From the NCBI RefSeq assembly GCF_963583255.1, contig NC_084807.1, positions 14,345,072 to 14,409,071 of the forward strand: a stretch of 64,000 nt of DNA, written 5' to 3'. The notes below the pieces were generated by a model. The model was not told the DNA's origin. It was given only the letters and a program-made list of their open reading frames with translations, and made no database searches. Of this stretch, positions 10,047 through 22,716 are shown piece by piece; positions within the stretch are counted from its first letter, which is position 1; each line of letters opens with the position of its first letter. The DNA is from Pyrus communis (lineage: Eukaryota > Streptophyta > Magnoliopsida > Rosales > Rosaceae). The position numbers and the translations under genes are program-made.

Positions 10047-10813
10047 CTCAACCCTCCAATGATGGAAGTCGTGAAGAAGGAAATCATCAAACTACTTGAT
10101 TGTAGCGTCATCTATCCTATCTCAGATAGTTGTTGGGTGTCACCGGTCCAAGTAGTTCCAAAGAAGTCCTGAGCCACGGTGGTGAAAAATGAAGAGCATG
10201 AACTTGTGCCCACATGCATCCAAATCGGTTGGAGAGTTTGCATTGACTATAGGAAGCTAAATGCCGAAACAAGGAAATATCACTTTCCTTTGCCATTCAT
10301 TGATCAAATGCTTGAAAGGTTAGCCGGTCATTCTTTTTATTGCTTTCTTGATGGTTATTCGAGTTATAATCAAATGTCATAGCTCCGGATGATCAAGAAA
10401 AGACCACTTTTACTTGTCCATTTGGTACTTTTGCTTATCGTCGTATGCCATTTGGTTTATGCAATGCACCGGCCACTTTCCAAAGATGCATGGTAAGTAT
10501 ATTTTCGGATTATGTTGAGAAGATTATGGAAACTTACCTTGTTTTGAATTGGGAAAAATGTCATTTTATGGTAAAACAAGGCATGGTTTTGGGTCATATC
10601 ATCTCTGAAAAAGGAATTGAAGTTGATAACTCTAAAATAGATCTTGTATGTTACTTACCCTCTCCTACTTCGATTAGAGAGGTTCGTTCTTTTCTTGGCC
10701 AGCAAGATTCTATAGGCGATTTATCAAGGATTTTTCCAAGATTGCACAACCCCTATGCCGTCTCCTACAAAAAGAAGTGGCTTTTGAGTTCAACAAGGAG
10801 TGTGATAAGGCAT
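10047..10813 (+). pseudogene. Element A reverse transcriptase core, catalytic box deleted
   Basis: Continuation of RT with several breaks: open pieces at 10179-10382 (CIDYRKLNA, IDQMLERLAG, LDGYSSYNQ) and 10445-10816 (MPFGLCNAPATFQRCM, WEKCHFMV, LGHIIS). Compared with C, about 29 residues that contain the FMDD catalytic motif are missing at about 10524, in frame, so the second piece reads straight from VEKI to ETYLVLN. A TGA also replaces a Gly codon near 10170. The coding sequence is cut at 10813 by a solo LTR, with target duplication GGCAT. It cannot encode an active RT. Confidence 0.9.
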
Positions 10814-12943
10814 TGATGTGAAATAAGATAGCACTCAAATTAAACCCTCTTTTTGACAATTGTAGTATAGATATAAGTAGGGATCGTTCTAGGCCGGGGA
10901 TTAGGAGGGATTGCTAATCTAATGAAAATTGACTCAAAGATGTGAAAATATGCTTTAAAACACTTTAAATGACCTCACAAGACTCTTACTAACTTATCTG
11001 ACCAAAAACAAACTTTAAAGACTCAAAACAACTTGAAACAACCAAAAAGACTCAATTTAGACTCTAGGACTTAATTTGGACGAAAATACACTTGGTTTTG
11101 ACTCTAAAAACTCAAAAAGACTCTTTTGGACAGATTTGGAACAAATAAGAAAGGGGGTTTTGATTTTGGACGAATTTAAAAGAAAACAAGTAACTTAAAA
11201 CTTTAAAACAGATTTTGGACGAATTTAAGAAAAACTAATGGATGATGGGATAGCCAAGGGATACTTCTCCACACATGATACTTTCTAACATAAATTGATT
11301 TCCAGTTGCTTTTCCGATAAACCATGAACCTCAACACCCCAGATTAACCATGACATCACTAATTAACCCTCAGATTTCCCTTAAGTTAGTGGATTGGATG
11401 ACATCATACGACAACCCAAAGCATTCTTCAAAAAGTCCCCTACATGACATCATAATAGAGATACGGTCAAAGATCATTAAGTTCAATGGAAATCATAAGT
11501 ATTGACAAAGCACTTGTAACTATGACATCATGATACGCATGCTAGGAATTTACTTAACATGATTGTGAAAACAACCTTAACTACTTGTGAATATAAGTTT
11601 GTGACGATTATGTGAAACACCCTTATATTCTAGCCCCAAATTCAAGCATGCAAATTAAGTAGGCCTCCCTAATAAACATACAAGAATAAGTTATCCATCA
11701 AACGGTTAAGTAAATTGCGTTCATAATTTATGAAATCACAACTGGACTTAATCAACTCATATTATAAATGTAACCATGGTTTCAAAGTATCCCTAGGCTA
11801 AAACGAGTTTAGCCTCTCATGTTCATGACAAAACAAAGCAATATAGATTTAAACATTGAAAACAAAAGATAGATTACACCTAAAAACGTCCAACACTCCA
11901 ACTTGAATGCACAAATGCCCAAGGCTTGGTCTTCCTTCTCCTCCTCCTTGCTAAGTCACGACACAAGGTCTAGGGTGGTGTTGTGGATGATTTTTTGGGT
12001 TTTGGATGGATTTAGGTATGTATGGTGGTGCGGCAAGGGATGATGGTGGTGTATGGAGGTTGGGATGGAGGTGTGGAAGTAGGGGAATGATGGATGGGTG
12101 GTTGCAAGGTCACGGCAAAGGGTTAATTTCTGAAGGAATGTATGAATGTTGTGTGAAGGGTGGTGGTCTAAATGGTGCGGCAAGGGCTGTTTATATAGGC
12201 TAGTTTGGCACACTTAGTGAAGGAAAAGGATTGCCTAATCCCATTGAAAAAGGGTTAACTCAAGGTAGAAATCAAGTGGGATTTGGAATAGGTAGTGCGG
12301 CTAGGAATTAGGGAGTTCTAGAAGGCTAGGTGCGGCACACATGTAGGGATAGGATAAGGTGTTTTAGAAACTGTGTTTAAGGTAGATTCCTAATCCTAAA
12401 GGGCCTAGGACATGTGATATAAGAGTAGGAAAAGGATTATGATTCCTAAACCTACAAGGAATGGTGTCTTGCGGCATTGGTATAGATAGTCTTCTAGAAA
12501 TTGAAATAGGTGTTTAGATGTGTAATTGATTCCCCCTAATTAGCTAGGTTTAAGTCCCAATCTGATTTGGATAGGATAGAATAGGATAATGTTAGAGTTA
12601 GGATAGGATAAGGTTTCTAGGATAGGATAAGATAAGGTTGGATAAGGTTCCTTGTTTCTTGCTTCTTCCTTATCTTCATTGGAATAGAACTTCTTCCACC
12701 AGATTTGTAGCCTTTCCTAGCTCTTCTTGTCTTGAATTTCGTCCATCCTCTTTGCTCCATGGTTAAGCTATCCAATCCATGCCCAAAAATGCTCCAAATA
12801 GCCTCAAAATGCACTTTCTTGCTCCCTTTGCCATTAGAACCTAAAAACATACGAAAATGTCTTAAAATACTAAAACAACTATGAATTAACAACATAAATG
12901 CATGAAAACAAGCTAAGTAAGTCGCCTAAATATGCTCCTATCA
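10814..12943 (-). mobile_element. Solo LTR in element A pol (A1)
   Basis: 2130-bp LTR in reverse orientation, TGATGTG...CCTATCA, flanked by GGCAT (10809-10813 and 12944-12948). It belongs to the subfamily with the U5 word ATGATGTCAT: reverse complements are at 11398, 11443 and 11522. A TATA box (complement of TTTATATAGG) lies at 12190-12199. No internal sequence remains, which is the result expected from LTR-LTR recombination. ORFs inside it are low-complexity U3. Confidence 0.93.
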
Positions 12944-12948
12944 GGCAT

Positions 12949-14702
12949 TCAAGCACCTCAAGGACATGCTTACCACGGCACCAATTATCATTCCACCAGA
13001 TTGGAGCTTGCCTTTTGAGTTAATGTGTGATGCATCCGATTATGCAATTGGGGCTGTTTTGGGCCAAAGGAAGAACAAGCAACCACATGTCATCTATTAT
13101 GCATCCCGGACCTTGAATGATGCTCAATTAAACTACTCTACCACTGAAAAAGAACTTCTTACCGTTATGTTTGCTTTAGATAAGTTTCGTTCATATTTAC
13201 TTGGCACTAAAGTGATTGTATATTCTAACCATGCAGCTTTGAAGTACTTATTCACCAAAAAGGAGGCCAAACCAAGGCTCATTCCATGGATGCTTCTTCT
13301 CCAAGAGTTTGACATTGAAATTCGAGACAAGAAAGGGAGTGAAAACGTGGTGGCTGACTATTTGAGTCGTTTGGTGTGCAATGAGGACTCCTTACCCATC
13401 CAAGAGACATTCCCTGATGAGCAATTGTTGTCCATTAAGGTAAGTGAACCTTGGTATGCCGATTTGGTGAACTTTTTGATGTCAAAACGTGTTCCAAACA
13501 CCATAACCAAGCACCAACATGATAAACTTAAGAAAGAGGCACGGTTTTATGTATGGGATTACCCATATTTGTGGAAATATTGTGCGGATCAGATTGTTCG
13601 TCGTTGTGTGCATGACTGTGAATTTAATTCAATTCTAACCTTTTGTCACACTTATGCATGTGGAGGACATTTTGGCACACAACGCACTACCCTTAAGGTG
13701 TTAGAATGTGGTTTTTATTGGCCTACAATCTTTAAAGATGCTAGAACTTTTTGTTTAACTTGTGATCATTGTCAACGCATGGGAAATATAGGTGCAAGGG
13801 ACCAAATGCCGCAAACATCCATCTTTAATGTCGAAATTTTTTGTGTTTGGGACATTGATTTCATGGGCCCTTATCCTTCTTCATATGGTTTCACTTATAT
13901 TTTGCTTGCGGTTGATTATGTCTCAAAATGGGTGGAAGCCAAGGCCACCTGTATTAATGATTCTAAAGTTGTTGCAAATTTTATCAAAACTAACATCTTT
14001 GCTAGATTTGGGATGCCTAGAGTGCTTATTAGTGATGGAGGGTCTCATTTTTGCAATCGTACCATCGAGGTGTTGCTCAAGAAATATCAAGTCACACATA
14101 AGGTTTCAACACCTTATCATCCTCAAACCAATGGCCAAGCCGAGGTGTCTAATAGAGAAATCAAGCAAATCTTGCAGAAAACCGTTGGGCCAACAAGAAA
14201 AGATTGGAGCTTGCGTTTGGAGGATGCATTGTGGGCTTATCGAACGGCTTACAAAACACCCATAAGGATGTCACCATTTCGGCTAGTCTATGGCAAACCA
14301 TGCCATCTCCCCGTGGAGTTAGAACACAAGGCACATTGGGCGATCAAGACATTCAACATGAACATAGATACGGCTGGAATTCATAGGAAGCTTCAATTGA
14401 ATGAACTTGAGGAGATTAGGCTTGAAGCATATGAGAATGCTTGCATTTACAAGGAAAAGACCAAGGCTTTCCATGACCAGATGATCCGTAGCAAAACATT
14501 CTCCATAGGGCAAAAAAATTTACTTTTTAATTCTCGCCTTCGTTTATTTCCCGGTAAGTTACGTTCTAAGTGGATTGGCCCATTTGTTGTTACTAATGTT
14601 TTTCCATATGGTGCAGTTCAAATCCAAAGCTTGAGGAATGGCCAAGAATTCAAGGTGAATGGGCATCGATTGAAGCCATATTATGCAAGTGTTGAAGGGT
14701 AG
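12949..14702 (+). CDS. Element A RNase H and integrase (open segment, 578 aa)
   Basis: Open reading segment of pol after the solo LTR; first Met at 12966. RNase H: CDASD (D22), TEKE (E61), then SNHAA (N88 where C has Asp) and ADYLS (D131; the usual His is Tyr). One catalytic Asp is therefore lost. Integrase: zinc domain H228-H235 with C266-C269, catalytic D298, D357 and E393 (exactly 35 residues between the last two), and a C-terminal GPF...PYGAVQI...[10 protein letters not shown] segment of the GPY/F kind. It ends at a TAG after ASVEG with no env ORF behind it. The integrase looks complete in sequence, but it could only be made as part of a polyprotein that is broken upstream. Confidence 0.9.
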
Positions 14703-15731
14703 ATTGTGGAGGATGTCACCCTACATGTCGTGGGTTCCAATTGATGCTAAGAAAAGAATTCGTCCGGCTGCAAGACGTTAAAGCAAGCGCTTCTTGGGAG
14801 GCAACCCATGTCTTCAACTAGAGAGGACTTGGGCAATTCAACAATTCATTCAAACAAATCAGATTTGCATTCCTAACTCTCTAACTCTCTATTGTTTTTA
14901 TTTCGGCATGCTAGTTAGTTTATGTTGTTTGCATGTGGGTCTTTGTTTGAAACATTGAGGACAATGTTTGATTTAAGTGTGGGGGTAAACAAGTTGTTTT
15001 TGCATGATTTTCGTGGGATTTTATCACCTATCACTTCTAATGTTGTTTCTCACTGTTTTTTAAGTGTTTTTAGTGTGTTTTGAAGTGTTTTCATGTGTTT
15101 GGATCAGAAAATCCGAAAATTTACAAAAAAAAAATTGCAAGATAGTTTTGAAAAACCCAAAAAAAAAGAGTTGTTTTAAGGTTGTTTTTGTGTGTTTGTT
15201 TGTGTTTGAGGGTACTTTCCAACACAATGATGAGGATTTGGTTTTTAATTGCATGACTATTAAAGAATGTTGTAAACATGGATGGAAGTTTGATTTACGC
15301 TTTGGTTTATGCTTGGTTATGGTTATAGTTTATGAATTCACATGTAATCACAAAGAGAAAATCAGTTTTTGTAACATGCTTGAAGGAAGGAACTCAAACT
15401 AAAGCTACATCCCTGAGAGACTTGAGCCTAGAACGTTCTTTGGAGAGTATAATATGTGATTTCTTGTTTTCTAAAGTCGTTGCATGATCTCATCATTCTT
15501 TGCTTGGTTGCTACTTAGAATGCATCTTATCATTATAGTTCCAAATACTAGAACTCATGCCCATTTCTTTCAAAGCATAACATACAATAAGATGAAGTTG
15601 TTTAGTTAAGCCAAAGCCAAAAGGCCTAACCCTTTTGCATATGTATTGTAGGATTACCCCTTTTGAGCCGTTTCAAGCCTATTTTCTTTGTTAGCCACAT
15701 TATCCTCACCTAGCCTAGATTAGGACTTTCC
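14703..15731 (+). other. Element A 3' noncoding region, first part
   Basis: No convincing ORF. It holds two marks conserved in other copies: a block of about 50 bp (14760-14810) containing AAGCGCTTCTTGGGAGGC, and the ACATTGAGGACAATGTTT block followed by a purine run, AAGTGTGGGGGTAAAC (14975-14990), which resembles an internal polypurine tract. It ends with the target duplication TTTCC (15727-15731) of the next solo LTR. Confidence 0.75.
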
Positions 15732-17716
15732 TGATAGGAGCATATTTATGCTACTTAGTTATGTTGTTTCCTTGCATTTAGTGAGTTAATTACTATTTAT
15801 TTTAGTCTTTTAAGCTATTTTCTTATGTTTTTAGGTCTTAATGGCAAAAGGAGCAAGAAAGGGCATTTTGGAGCTAAAAGGAGCATTTTTGGGCATGGAT
15901 TGGATAGCTTAACCATGGAGTAGAGAGGATGGACGAAATTGAAGTCAAGAAGGCCTAGGAAAGGCTACAAATCTGGTGGAAGAAGTCCAAATGCAAAGAA
16001 GATAAGGAAGAAGCAAGAAATAAGGAACCTTATCCAACCTTATCTTATCCTATCCCAACCAACCTTATCCTTTCCTAACTCTAACATTATCCTATCTTAT
16101 CCTATCCAAATTTGATTGTGCCTTAAATCTAGCTAATTAGAAGGGATTAGGTGCATATTTAAACACTTAGAACAGTTTCTAGAAGTTTCTCCATTTGTTT
16201 TGCCGCATAAACACCATTCCATATAGGTTTAGGAATTGCAATCCTTCTTCTACACCTAGATCATGTGTCCTAGCCGCTTTAGGTTTAGGAATCTGCCCTA
16301 AACCATTCTTTCTAGAAACCTTATCTCATCCCTACAACGGTGCCGCACCTACCCTTCTAGAATCCCCTAAATCCTAGCCGTGCACTACCTATTCCATTTC
16401 CCCTTTCGTTTCTACCTAGACTTAACCCTTTTTCTATGGGATTGTGCAATCATTTTCCTTCACTAATTGAGCATAATCAACCTATATAAAGAGCCCTATG
16501 CCGCACCATTCATTCATCCACTCACTCATTCATTCATTCATACTTTCATCCATCAAACACCACAATCCATTCTACACCACCCTAGTGCCGCAAGCAAGGA
16601 AGCAAGGAGAGGAGGACTTGTGCAATCTGCCATCCAAGGGAGTGTCGTGCATGCCATTGGAGTGTGGAGCGTTTTTCTTGGTTCTTTCTATCCTTAGTCT
16701 TAGTTCAATGTTTAAATTTAATTATCTTTGTTTTGCGAACATGAGGAACTAACTTCTTTTTAGTTAGAGGATAATTTGAAGCCATGATTACGTCCGGATA
16801 TATGTTTTATATGAATTGATTACGTCCGGTTATTATTTCTTAAGGCATGAATGTGATTTGCTTATCGAAGTTATTAAAACTAGTTTATGTTTGTGGGTTG
16901 GGGGTTAACACTTAATTTGCATGCATAAACTTGATGCTAGAATATAGGGGGGTTTCATGTAATAGTATTCACTTATATTCACAAGTAGTGGAGGTTGCTA
17001 GTCACAATCGCGTTAAGTAAATCCTTGGTATGAGTCTCATGCATTTCATAGTGATGAATGCCTTGTCAATGCTTATAGTTTTCACAAAACTTAATGACTT
17101 TTGATATGTATCTTTGTTATGCATCTCATATAAAGAACTTGAAAAAGATAATTTGATTGTAAAGCGTTTTCATTCAATTCAATGAAATAAGGAAAACTTG
17201 AGGGTTAGTTGTGCGATGAAACTAATTTGGGGCATTGTCATTCATAGTCTAAAGGAGTAATAACTGGACATTGGTTCGTATGCATATATCTTGTGTGGAG
17301 AAGCACCCTCTAACTAGCCGTTCACCCATTTATTTCACCTAAATTCGTTTTTCAAAAGTGTTTTCTATAAAGTCTTTGTTTTAAGTTTAAAATTCGTCAA
17401 AAACAATCCCCATTTCACTTAGTCTTCATATTTGAGTCAAAACTTGTTTTCCTTGAGTCTTTTGAGTCTAGTCAAGTCCTATTTTCGTCCAAAACCTTTA
17501 TTGAGTCTAATATTGAGTCTTTTTCAGTATTGGTTGCTGTTTTAAGTGTCTAAAGTTAGTTTTGAGTCTATAGAGTCTAGTTTAGTATTTTTGAGTCTTA
17601 TTTATATAGATTAGCATCCCTAGTTAATCCCCGGTGTAGAACGATCCCTACTTACATATCTACTACAATTGTCACAAATAGGGTTTAATTTGTGTGTCAA
17701 GTTAATTTTCACATCA
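15732..17716 (+). mobile_element. Solo LTR in element A 3' region (A2)
   Basis: 1985-bp LTR, TGATAGG...CACATCA, flanked by TTTCC (15727-15731 and 17717-17721). It is of the same subfamily as P (start ...TATGCTACTTAGTTATGTTG). U3 is rich in CCTTATC words (about 16020-16110). The TATA box CCTATATAAA is at 16481-16490. U5 words of the GCGTTTCAT type are near 17040, 17120 and 17164. Confidence 0.93.
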
Positions 17717-17721
17717 TTTCC

Positions 17722-18612
17722 ACACCCTTGTTCTTAAAGGATAGTGAAGCATGACTTAGAATGAATTCCTTTTGATCAACGTATTGCAGAAAACAAGTGT
17801 GGGGGAAGGTAATAGGGCACGGCAAAGAAAGAAAATAAAGAAGGAAAACGAGTTGAAAAATAAGTGAGAATGAACTCACAAGTGTTGGTTGTTGAAGAAA
17901 GGGTCCAAAAGTTTGTATTTGACCCTAAGTGTTGCATGAATCTTCCCTTGTGTTTAAAAGTTAATTTCTGCCATCAAAAGTGAGTTTAAGTGTCTATTTC
18001 GTTACTTTGCTTCCTATTGTTTTTAGAACCTTTGTTTATCCTTTACCTTTCTTTGTTAGCCAATACCCTTAGCCCCGTTACAACCCTCAACTTCTATCTT
18101 GATGTTATGTGTTCAATATGTGGAGTTTGAATTTGGTATGAGCATATGGAATCACTGGTTCTTGTTCTAAGTAGTAACATTCCATTCATGAGATCATTTA
18201 CATACCATTGTCATAATTTCAGAAAATGCTTTCTTTGTTATAACATATGTGAGTGTTAGTCTTCATGTTTAAATCAATCTTCTCACATATACCTAGTGTA
18301 GGGTGTGTAGTTAGAAAATCTGTGTGAAAATATAGAGCATTCTAGTGAGGAATTGAGGGAATTCTCTAAGGCATGTTACTGCATTCAAAATGTTGTTTTA
18401 ATTGATTAAATGTGAACTAGTAAGTGGTAACTATGGTTAAGTGTGTGCTAAAATGTAAAGAAAGCCAAAAACCGTGGGAATGACGTTCTTTGATGTGTCA
18501 TGTATGTTGGAAATCCCTGAGGTACATGTTGGAAGGTCTAGAGTTGTTTTGGTTGTTGTTTCTTTTACTTTGTTTTGCTCAAGGACTAGCAAAAGCTAAG
18601 TGTGGAGGAATT
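17722..18612 (+). other. Element A 3' noncoding region, second part, with PPT
   Basis: Noncoding, purine-rich near 17815-17860. It ends with the polypurine tract AAGTGTGGAGGAATT (18598-18612) directly before the 3' LTR. The homologous stretch in S (54880-56600, complement) and the end in X (32968-33106) confirm that it is the conserved 3' part of the internal region. Confidence 0.8.
18598..18612 (+). promoter_or_regulatory. Polypurine tract of element A
   Basis: AAGTGTGGAGGAATT ends one base before the LTR's TGATAGGAGC. X has AGTGTGGGGGAATT at 33093 and S has the complement at 54880. Confidence 0.85.
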
Positions 18613-21600
18613 TGATAGGAGCATTGATAGGAGCATATTTAGGCAACTTACTTAGCTTGTTTTCGTGCATTTATATTGTTAATTCATAGTTGTTTTAGTA
18701 GTTTAAGCCATTTTCGTGTGTTTTTAGGTTCATATGGCTAAGGAAGCAAAAAGATGCATTTTGGAGCATTTTGGAGCAAAATTGGACTTGGAATGGACAG
18801 CTTATGTTTGGAGCAAAAGGAATGGACGAAATTGAAGGATTCCTAATCCATTGCAGCCACATGCACCCATAATCATTCACACCTTGAAGCCACATGCATT
18901 CACTCTTCATAAATCAGCCACATGCACATTCAATCATTCACACCAAAACCTTGCACATGCTTTCCCATTTCATTATTCATTCACTTTGCACCACCAATTC
19001 AGCCACATGCAATTATTCCTTCATTATTTCACCCACATGCTCTCCCATTTCAGATTGCATTCCATTCATTCCAGCCAAGCCACATGCACTCCCATTTTCT
19101 CCCAAAACATTGCACATGCATTTTCAGCTTTCCACCAAGTTCCTAGCTGTCATGTTCCCTCTTTTTCACCTATAAATAAGCATCCATTGCAGCCACAAAT
19201 CACTCACTCTTCCATATTCAGAAAATCATCTCTCATACACATTCATTCACGCCAGAAATTCATTTCTTCTCTCTAACACTGCCATACTTCACCATTCTTC
19301 ATATTTTCTGCCCAAAAACACTCCTTGCCTTCCCCTACATCCATCCCTACCCTAAACACATCATTCTACATCATCCATAACCCCCAAGACTCACCAAAAC
19401 CCCTTGTGCTGCAGCAACTAGAGGAGAAGAGGCCTAAACATTCATACAATTCAAGATTGAGTTATTGGGATTTTTAGGTGTTCTTCGTTCTTGTTTTCAA
19501 TGTTTACTTTGTTATTACTCTCTAAGTTTGTTGTAATCATGAGTGGCTAAACCCCTAATTAGTTAGGGGAAAGTTTGAAGCCATGGACATATGTTGGTTA
19601 TGATTTGATTTACTCCAGTTATGAATTCATGAACTTTAGATGTGGTTTACTTTTCTGTTTTGATTAAGAACTTGTTTATGTATGTGGGTTGAGGGTCGAC
19701 ACTTAATTTGCGTGCCTAAACTTGATGCTAGGATATAAGGGAATTTCACCTAATCGTTATGAACTTATATTCATGAGTAGTAAAAATCGCTAGTCACGAT
19801 TGTGTTTAATAAACCCTAGGCTGGATTAACATGCGTATTCCATAGTTATGAATGCCTAGTCGATGTTTATGATTTCCGTTGAACTTAATGATCCTTGTTG
19901 AATGTCTCTATCATGCGTATTCCATAGTTAGGGACTTTGATTAGGAATAATTTGGTTGTAATGCGTATTCCATTCAATCCAATGAATCTAGGGAAATCTG
20001 AAAGTTAATTTAAGCGGACCTAATTAACTTGGAGCATTGTCATTCATCGTTTGTTGAAGTCATAATTGGGAATCAAATTATATGCATATGTTCATGTGTG
20101 GATAAGGAACCCTCTAACTAGTTTCTCATCATTCTATTTCATCAATTTCGTTTTTACAATCTGCCCTTAATTAGAATCTGTGCATTTAATTTAATTTCGT
20201 CAAAACCTTAATCCCCCTTTACTTTAGTGTCCAACTTAGTTAGAAAGTGTCTTAGTTTGTGTTTATAAGTGTTTTGATTCAATTTGTTACACAAATTCGT
20301 CCAAATTCACCAAAGTATTCAAAACTGCCCAGAAAGTGTTTTTAAGGCAGTTTTGAGTGTTTTGGGTGATGTTTGAGTCTTTTAGTTTGTTTGAGTATTT
20401 TAAATTTTAGGTTTGCATTCATTAAGTCTAGTTTAGTGTTCTAAATATTGTTTTTACGTTTTTGAGTCAATTTCACATTGGTTATCATCCCTAGTTAATC
20501 CCCGGTCTAGAACGATCCCTATTTGCTCATATACTACAATTGTCATCCATAGGGTTTAATTTGTGTGTCAAGTTAATTTTCATATCAAGCATATTTAGGC
20601 GGCTTAGTTAGCTTGTTTTCGTACATTTATGTTGTTAGTTCATAGTTATTTTAGTAGTTTAAGCTATTTTCGTGTGTTTTTAGGTTCATATGGCTAAGGA
20701 AGCAAAAAGTTGCATTTTGGAGCATTTTGGAGCAAAATTGGACTTGGAATGGATAGCATACGTTGGAGCAAAAGGAATGGACGAAATTGAAGACCTAAAG
20801 ATGTAAGGATTCCTAATCAAAGAAGGATTCCTAATCAAAGAAGGATTCCTAATCAAAAGAGGAATCCTAGTCAAAGAAGGTTTCCTACTTGAAGTAGGAA
20901 AATTAAGCCAAGGTTTCCTATTTTGGTTTAACCTTTCCTAATCCTAAAAGACCTTATGTTTTAGCAACATTAAAGACTCCTATGCATTTTGGGACACAAA
21001 CCAAGCCTTCCTTGCACCCTAATGGTCCTTGCCGTGGCACACATCACACATCACTTCCTTGCCGTGCAAGGGAAGTACCTATTTCCTATTATATGTCACA
21101 AAATCACATTCCTTTTCACCCCATTCTCAGCCACACCTTACATACCTTTTCTATCCCAAATCCTTGCCTAATTTCAGCATTAAATCACATTCTCTATTAT
21201 ACAATTTAATGCCGCAAGTTTCCTTTCCCTTTCCCTTTGATTTATGAATTTATATCTCCTTTTCCTTATGGATTTTGGGTTGAATCCTTTCCTAAACTAT
21301 GTAATAAAACTTAGGATTATTTCCCTCAAATAAATACCAATGCCGCACCCTTATTCTACCGGAATCATTCACCCACACAATCTGCCATCCTTCATCCTTT
21401 CTCCCAAACTTTGCCGCAACTTTCAACCTTTCTTCCACCATTCATGCACTTTCATACCTTCACCCAAACACCCATACACCATGCCCAACATTTGCCGCAC
21501 CACCTTACCAACCGAGATCCATTCACAACCCAGAAATCCATCCAAAATCACCCAAGAACTCTTGTGCCGCAGCTTTGCAAGGAAGAAGAAGAGAAGAAGA

Positions 21601-22711
21601 AGCCTTGGACGTTTGTGCATTCAAGTTGGAGTATTGGAACATTTTTAGGTGTAATCTATCTTTTGTTTTCAATGTTTAATTCAATTTTCCTTTGTTTTGT
21701 TGTGAACATGAGAGGCCAAACTCGTTTTAGCTAAGGGAGGCTTTGAAACCATGATTATATTTATGATATGAATTGATTAAGTCCAGTTGTGATTTCATAA
21801 ATTGTGAATGCAATTTACTTAACCGTTTGATGGATAACTTGTTCTTGTACGTTGATTAGGGAGGCCTACTTAATTTGCATGCTTGAATTTGGTGCTAGAA
21901 TATAAGGGAGTTTCACATAATCGTCACAAACTTGTATTCACAAGTAGTTAAGGTTGTTTTCGCAATCATGTTAAGTAAATTCCTAGCATGAGTATCATGA
22001 TGTCATAGTTACAAGTGCTTTGTCAATACTTATGATTTTCATTGAACGTAATGATCTTTGATTGTATCTCTATTATGAAGTCATGTAGGGAACTTTTGAA
22101 GAATGCTTTGGGTTGTAGTATGATGTCATCCAATCCAATAACTTAAGGAAAATCTGAGGGTTAATTAGTGATGTCACGGTTAATCTGGAGTGTTGAGGTT
22201 CATGGTTTATCGAAAAAACAACTGGAAATCAATTTGTGTTTGAATGTATCATGTGTGGAAAAGAATCCTCTAGCTATCTAATCATCCATTGTTTTTCTCA
22301 AATTTGTCCAAATTACATTTAAGTCTTTTAGTTACTTATTTTTGTCTTAAATTCGTCCAAAACCCAATTCCCTTTACTTACTTGTTTCAAATCTGTCCTA
22401 AAGTGTGTTTTTGAGTCTTTTGAGTCAAAACCAATTCTATTTTCGTCCAAATTAAGTCCTAGAGTCTAAGTTGAGTCTTTTTTATTGTTTTGTGTTGTTT
22501 TGAGTCTTTTAAATTTGTTTGAGTCATATAAGTTTAGTTAAGAGTCTTTGAGTTTGCTTACGTGTTTTTAAGCATATTTTTGTATCTTTGAGTCAGTTTT
22601 CATTAGATTAGGAATCCCTTCTAATCCCCCGCCTAGAACGATCCCTACTTCTATCTATACTACAATTGTCAAAAAGAGGGTTTAATTTGAGTGCTATTAT
22701 TTATCACATCA
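18613..22711 (+). mobile_element. Element A 3' LTR, split by a solo LTR
   Basis: The first 12 bases (18613-18624, TGATAGGAGCAT) are separated from the rest (20593-22711) by solo LTR A3. Without the insert it is about 2131 bp and closely similar to the 5' LTR at 4683 throughout U3, R and U5. It ends CACATCA at 22711, followed by ACAAC. Differences from the 5' LTR include scattered substitutions and fewer minisatellite units, so A is not a recent insertion. Confidence 0.9.
18625..20587 (+). mobile_element. Solo LTR in element A 3' LTR (A3)
   Basis: 1963 bp, TGATAGG...CATATCA, flanked by AGCAT (18620-18624 and 20588-20592). It inserted 12 bp into the host LTR. U3 is rich in CAGCCACATGCA-like words (18850-19110). 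The TATA box CCTATAAATAAG is at 19169-19180. U5 has the word ATGCGTATTCCAT at 19831, 19913 and 19961. Confidence 0.93.
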
Positions 22712-22716
22712 ACAAC

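Larger units (their letters stand above)
4683..22711 (+). mobile_element. Element A: two-LTR Athila-like retrotransposon
   Basis: Complete but dead Ty3/gypsy element: 5' LTR, PBS, gag, protease, RT, RNase H, integrase, a long 3' noncoding region, PPT, 3' LTR. It sits inside solo LTR B. The flanks are AGAAC (4678-4682) and ACAAC (22712-22716), a target duplication with one later change; a related LTR at 11406-11422 shows the unbroken site. Three solo LTRs are nested in it. There is no env-like ORF after integrase. RT has lost its catalytic box and gag has a captured insert, so it could not move by itself now. Confidence 0.92.

Noticed and set aside
15064..15402. 112-aa ORF in A's 3' region
   Set aside because: Lys/Phe-rich reading of noncoding AT-rich sequence; not kept in N or S.
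14703..18612. An env-like ORF after integrase, as in some Athila elements
   Set aside because: Checked on both strands; only short frames with no signal peptide or transmembrane pattern in the non-LTR parts.
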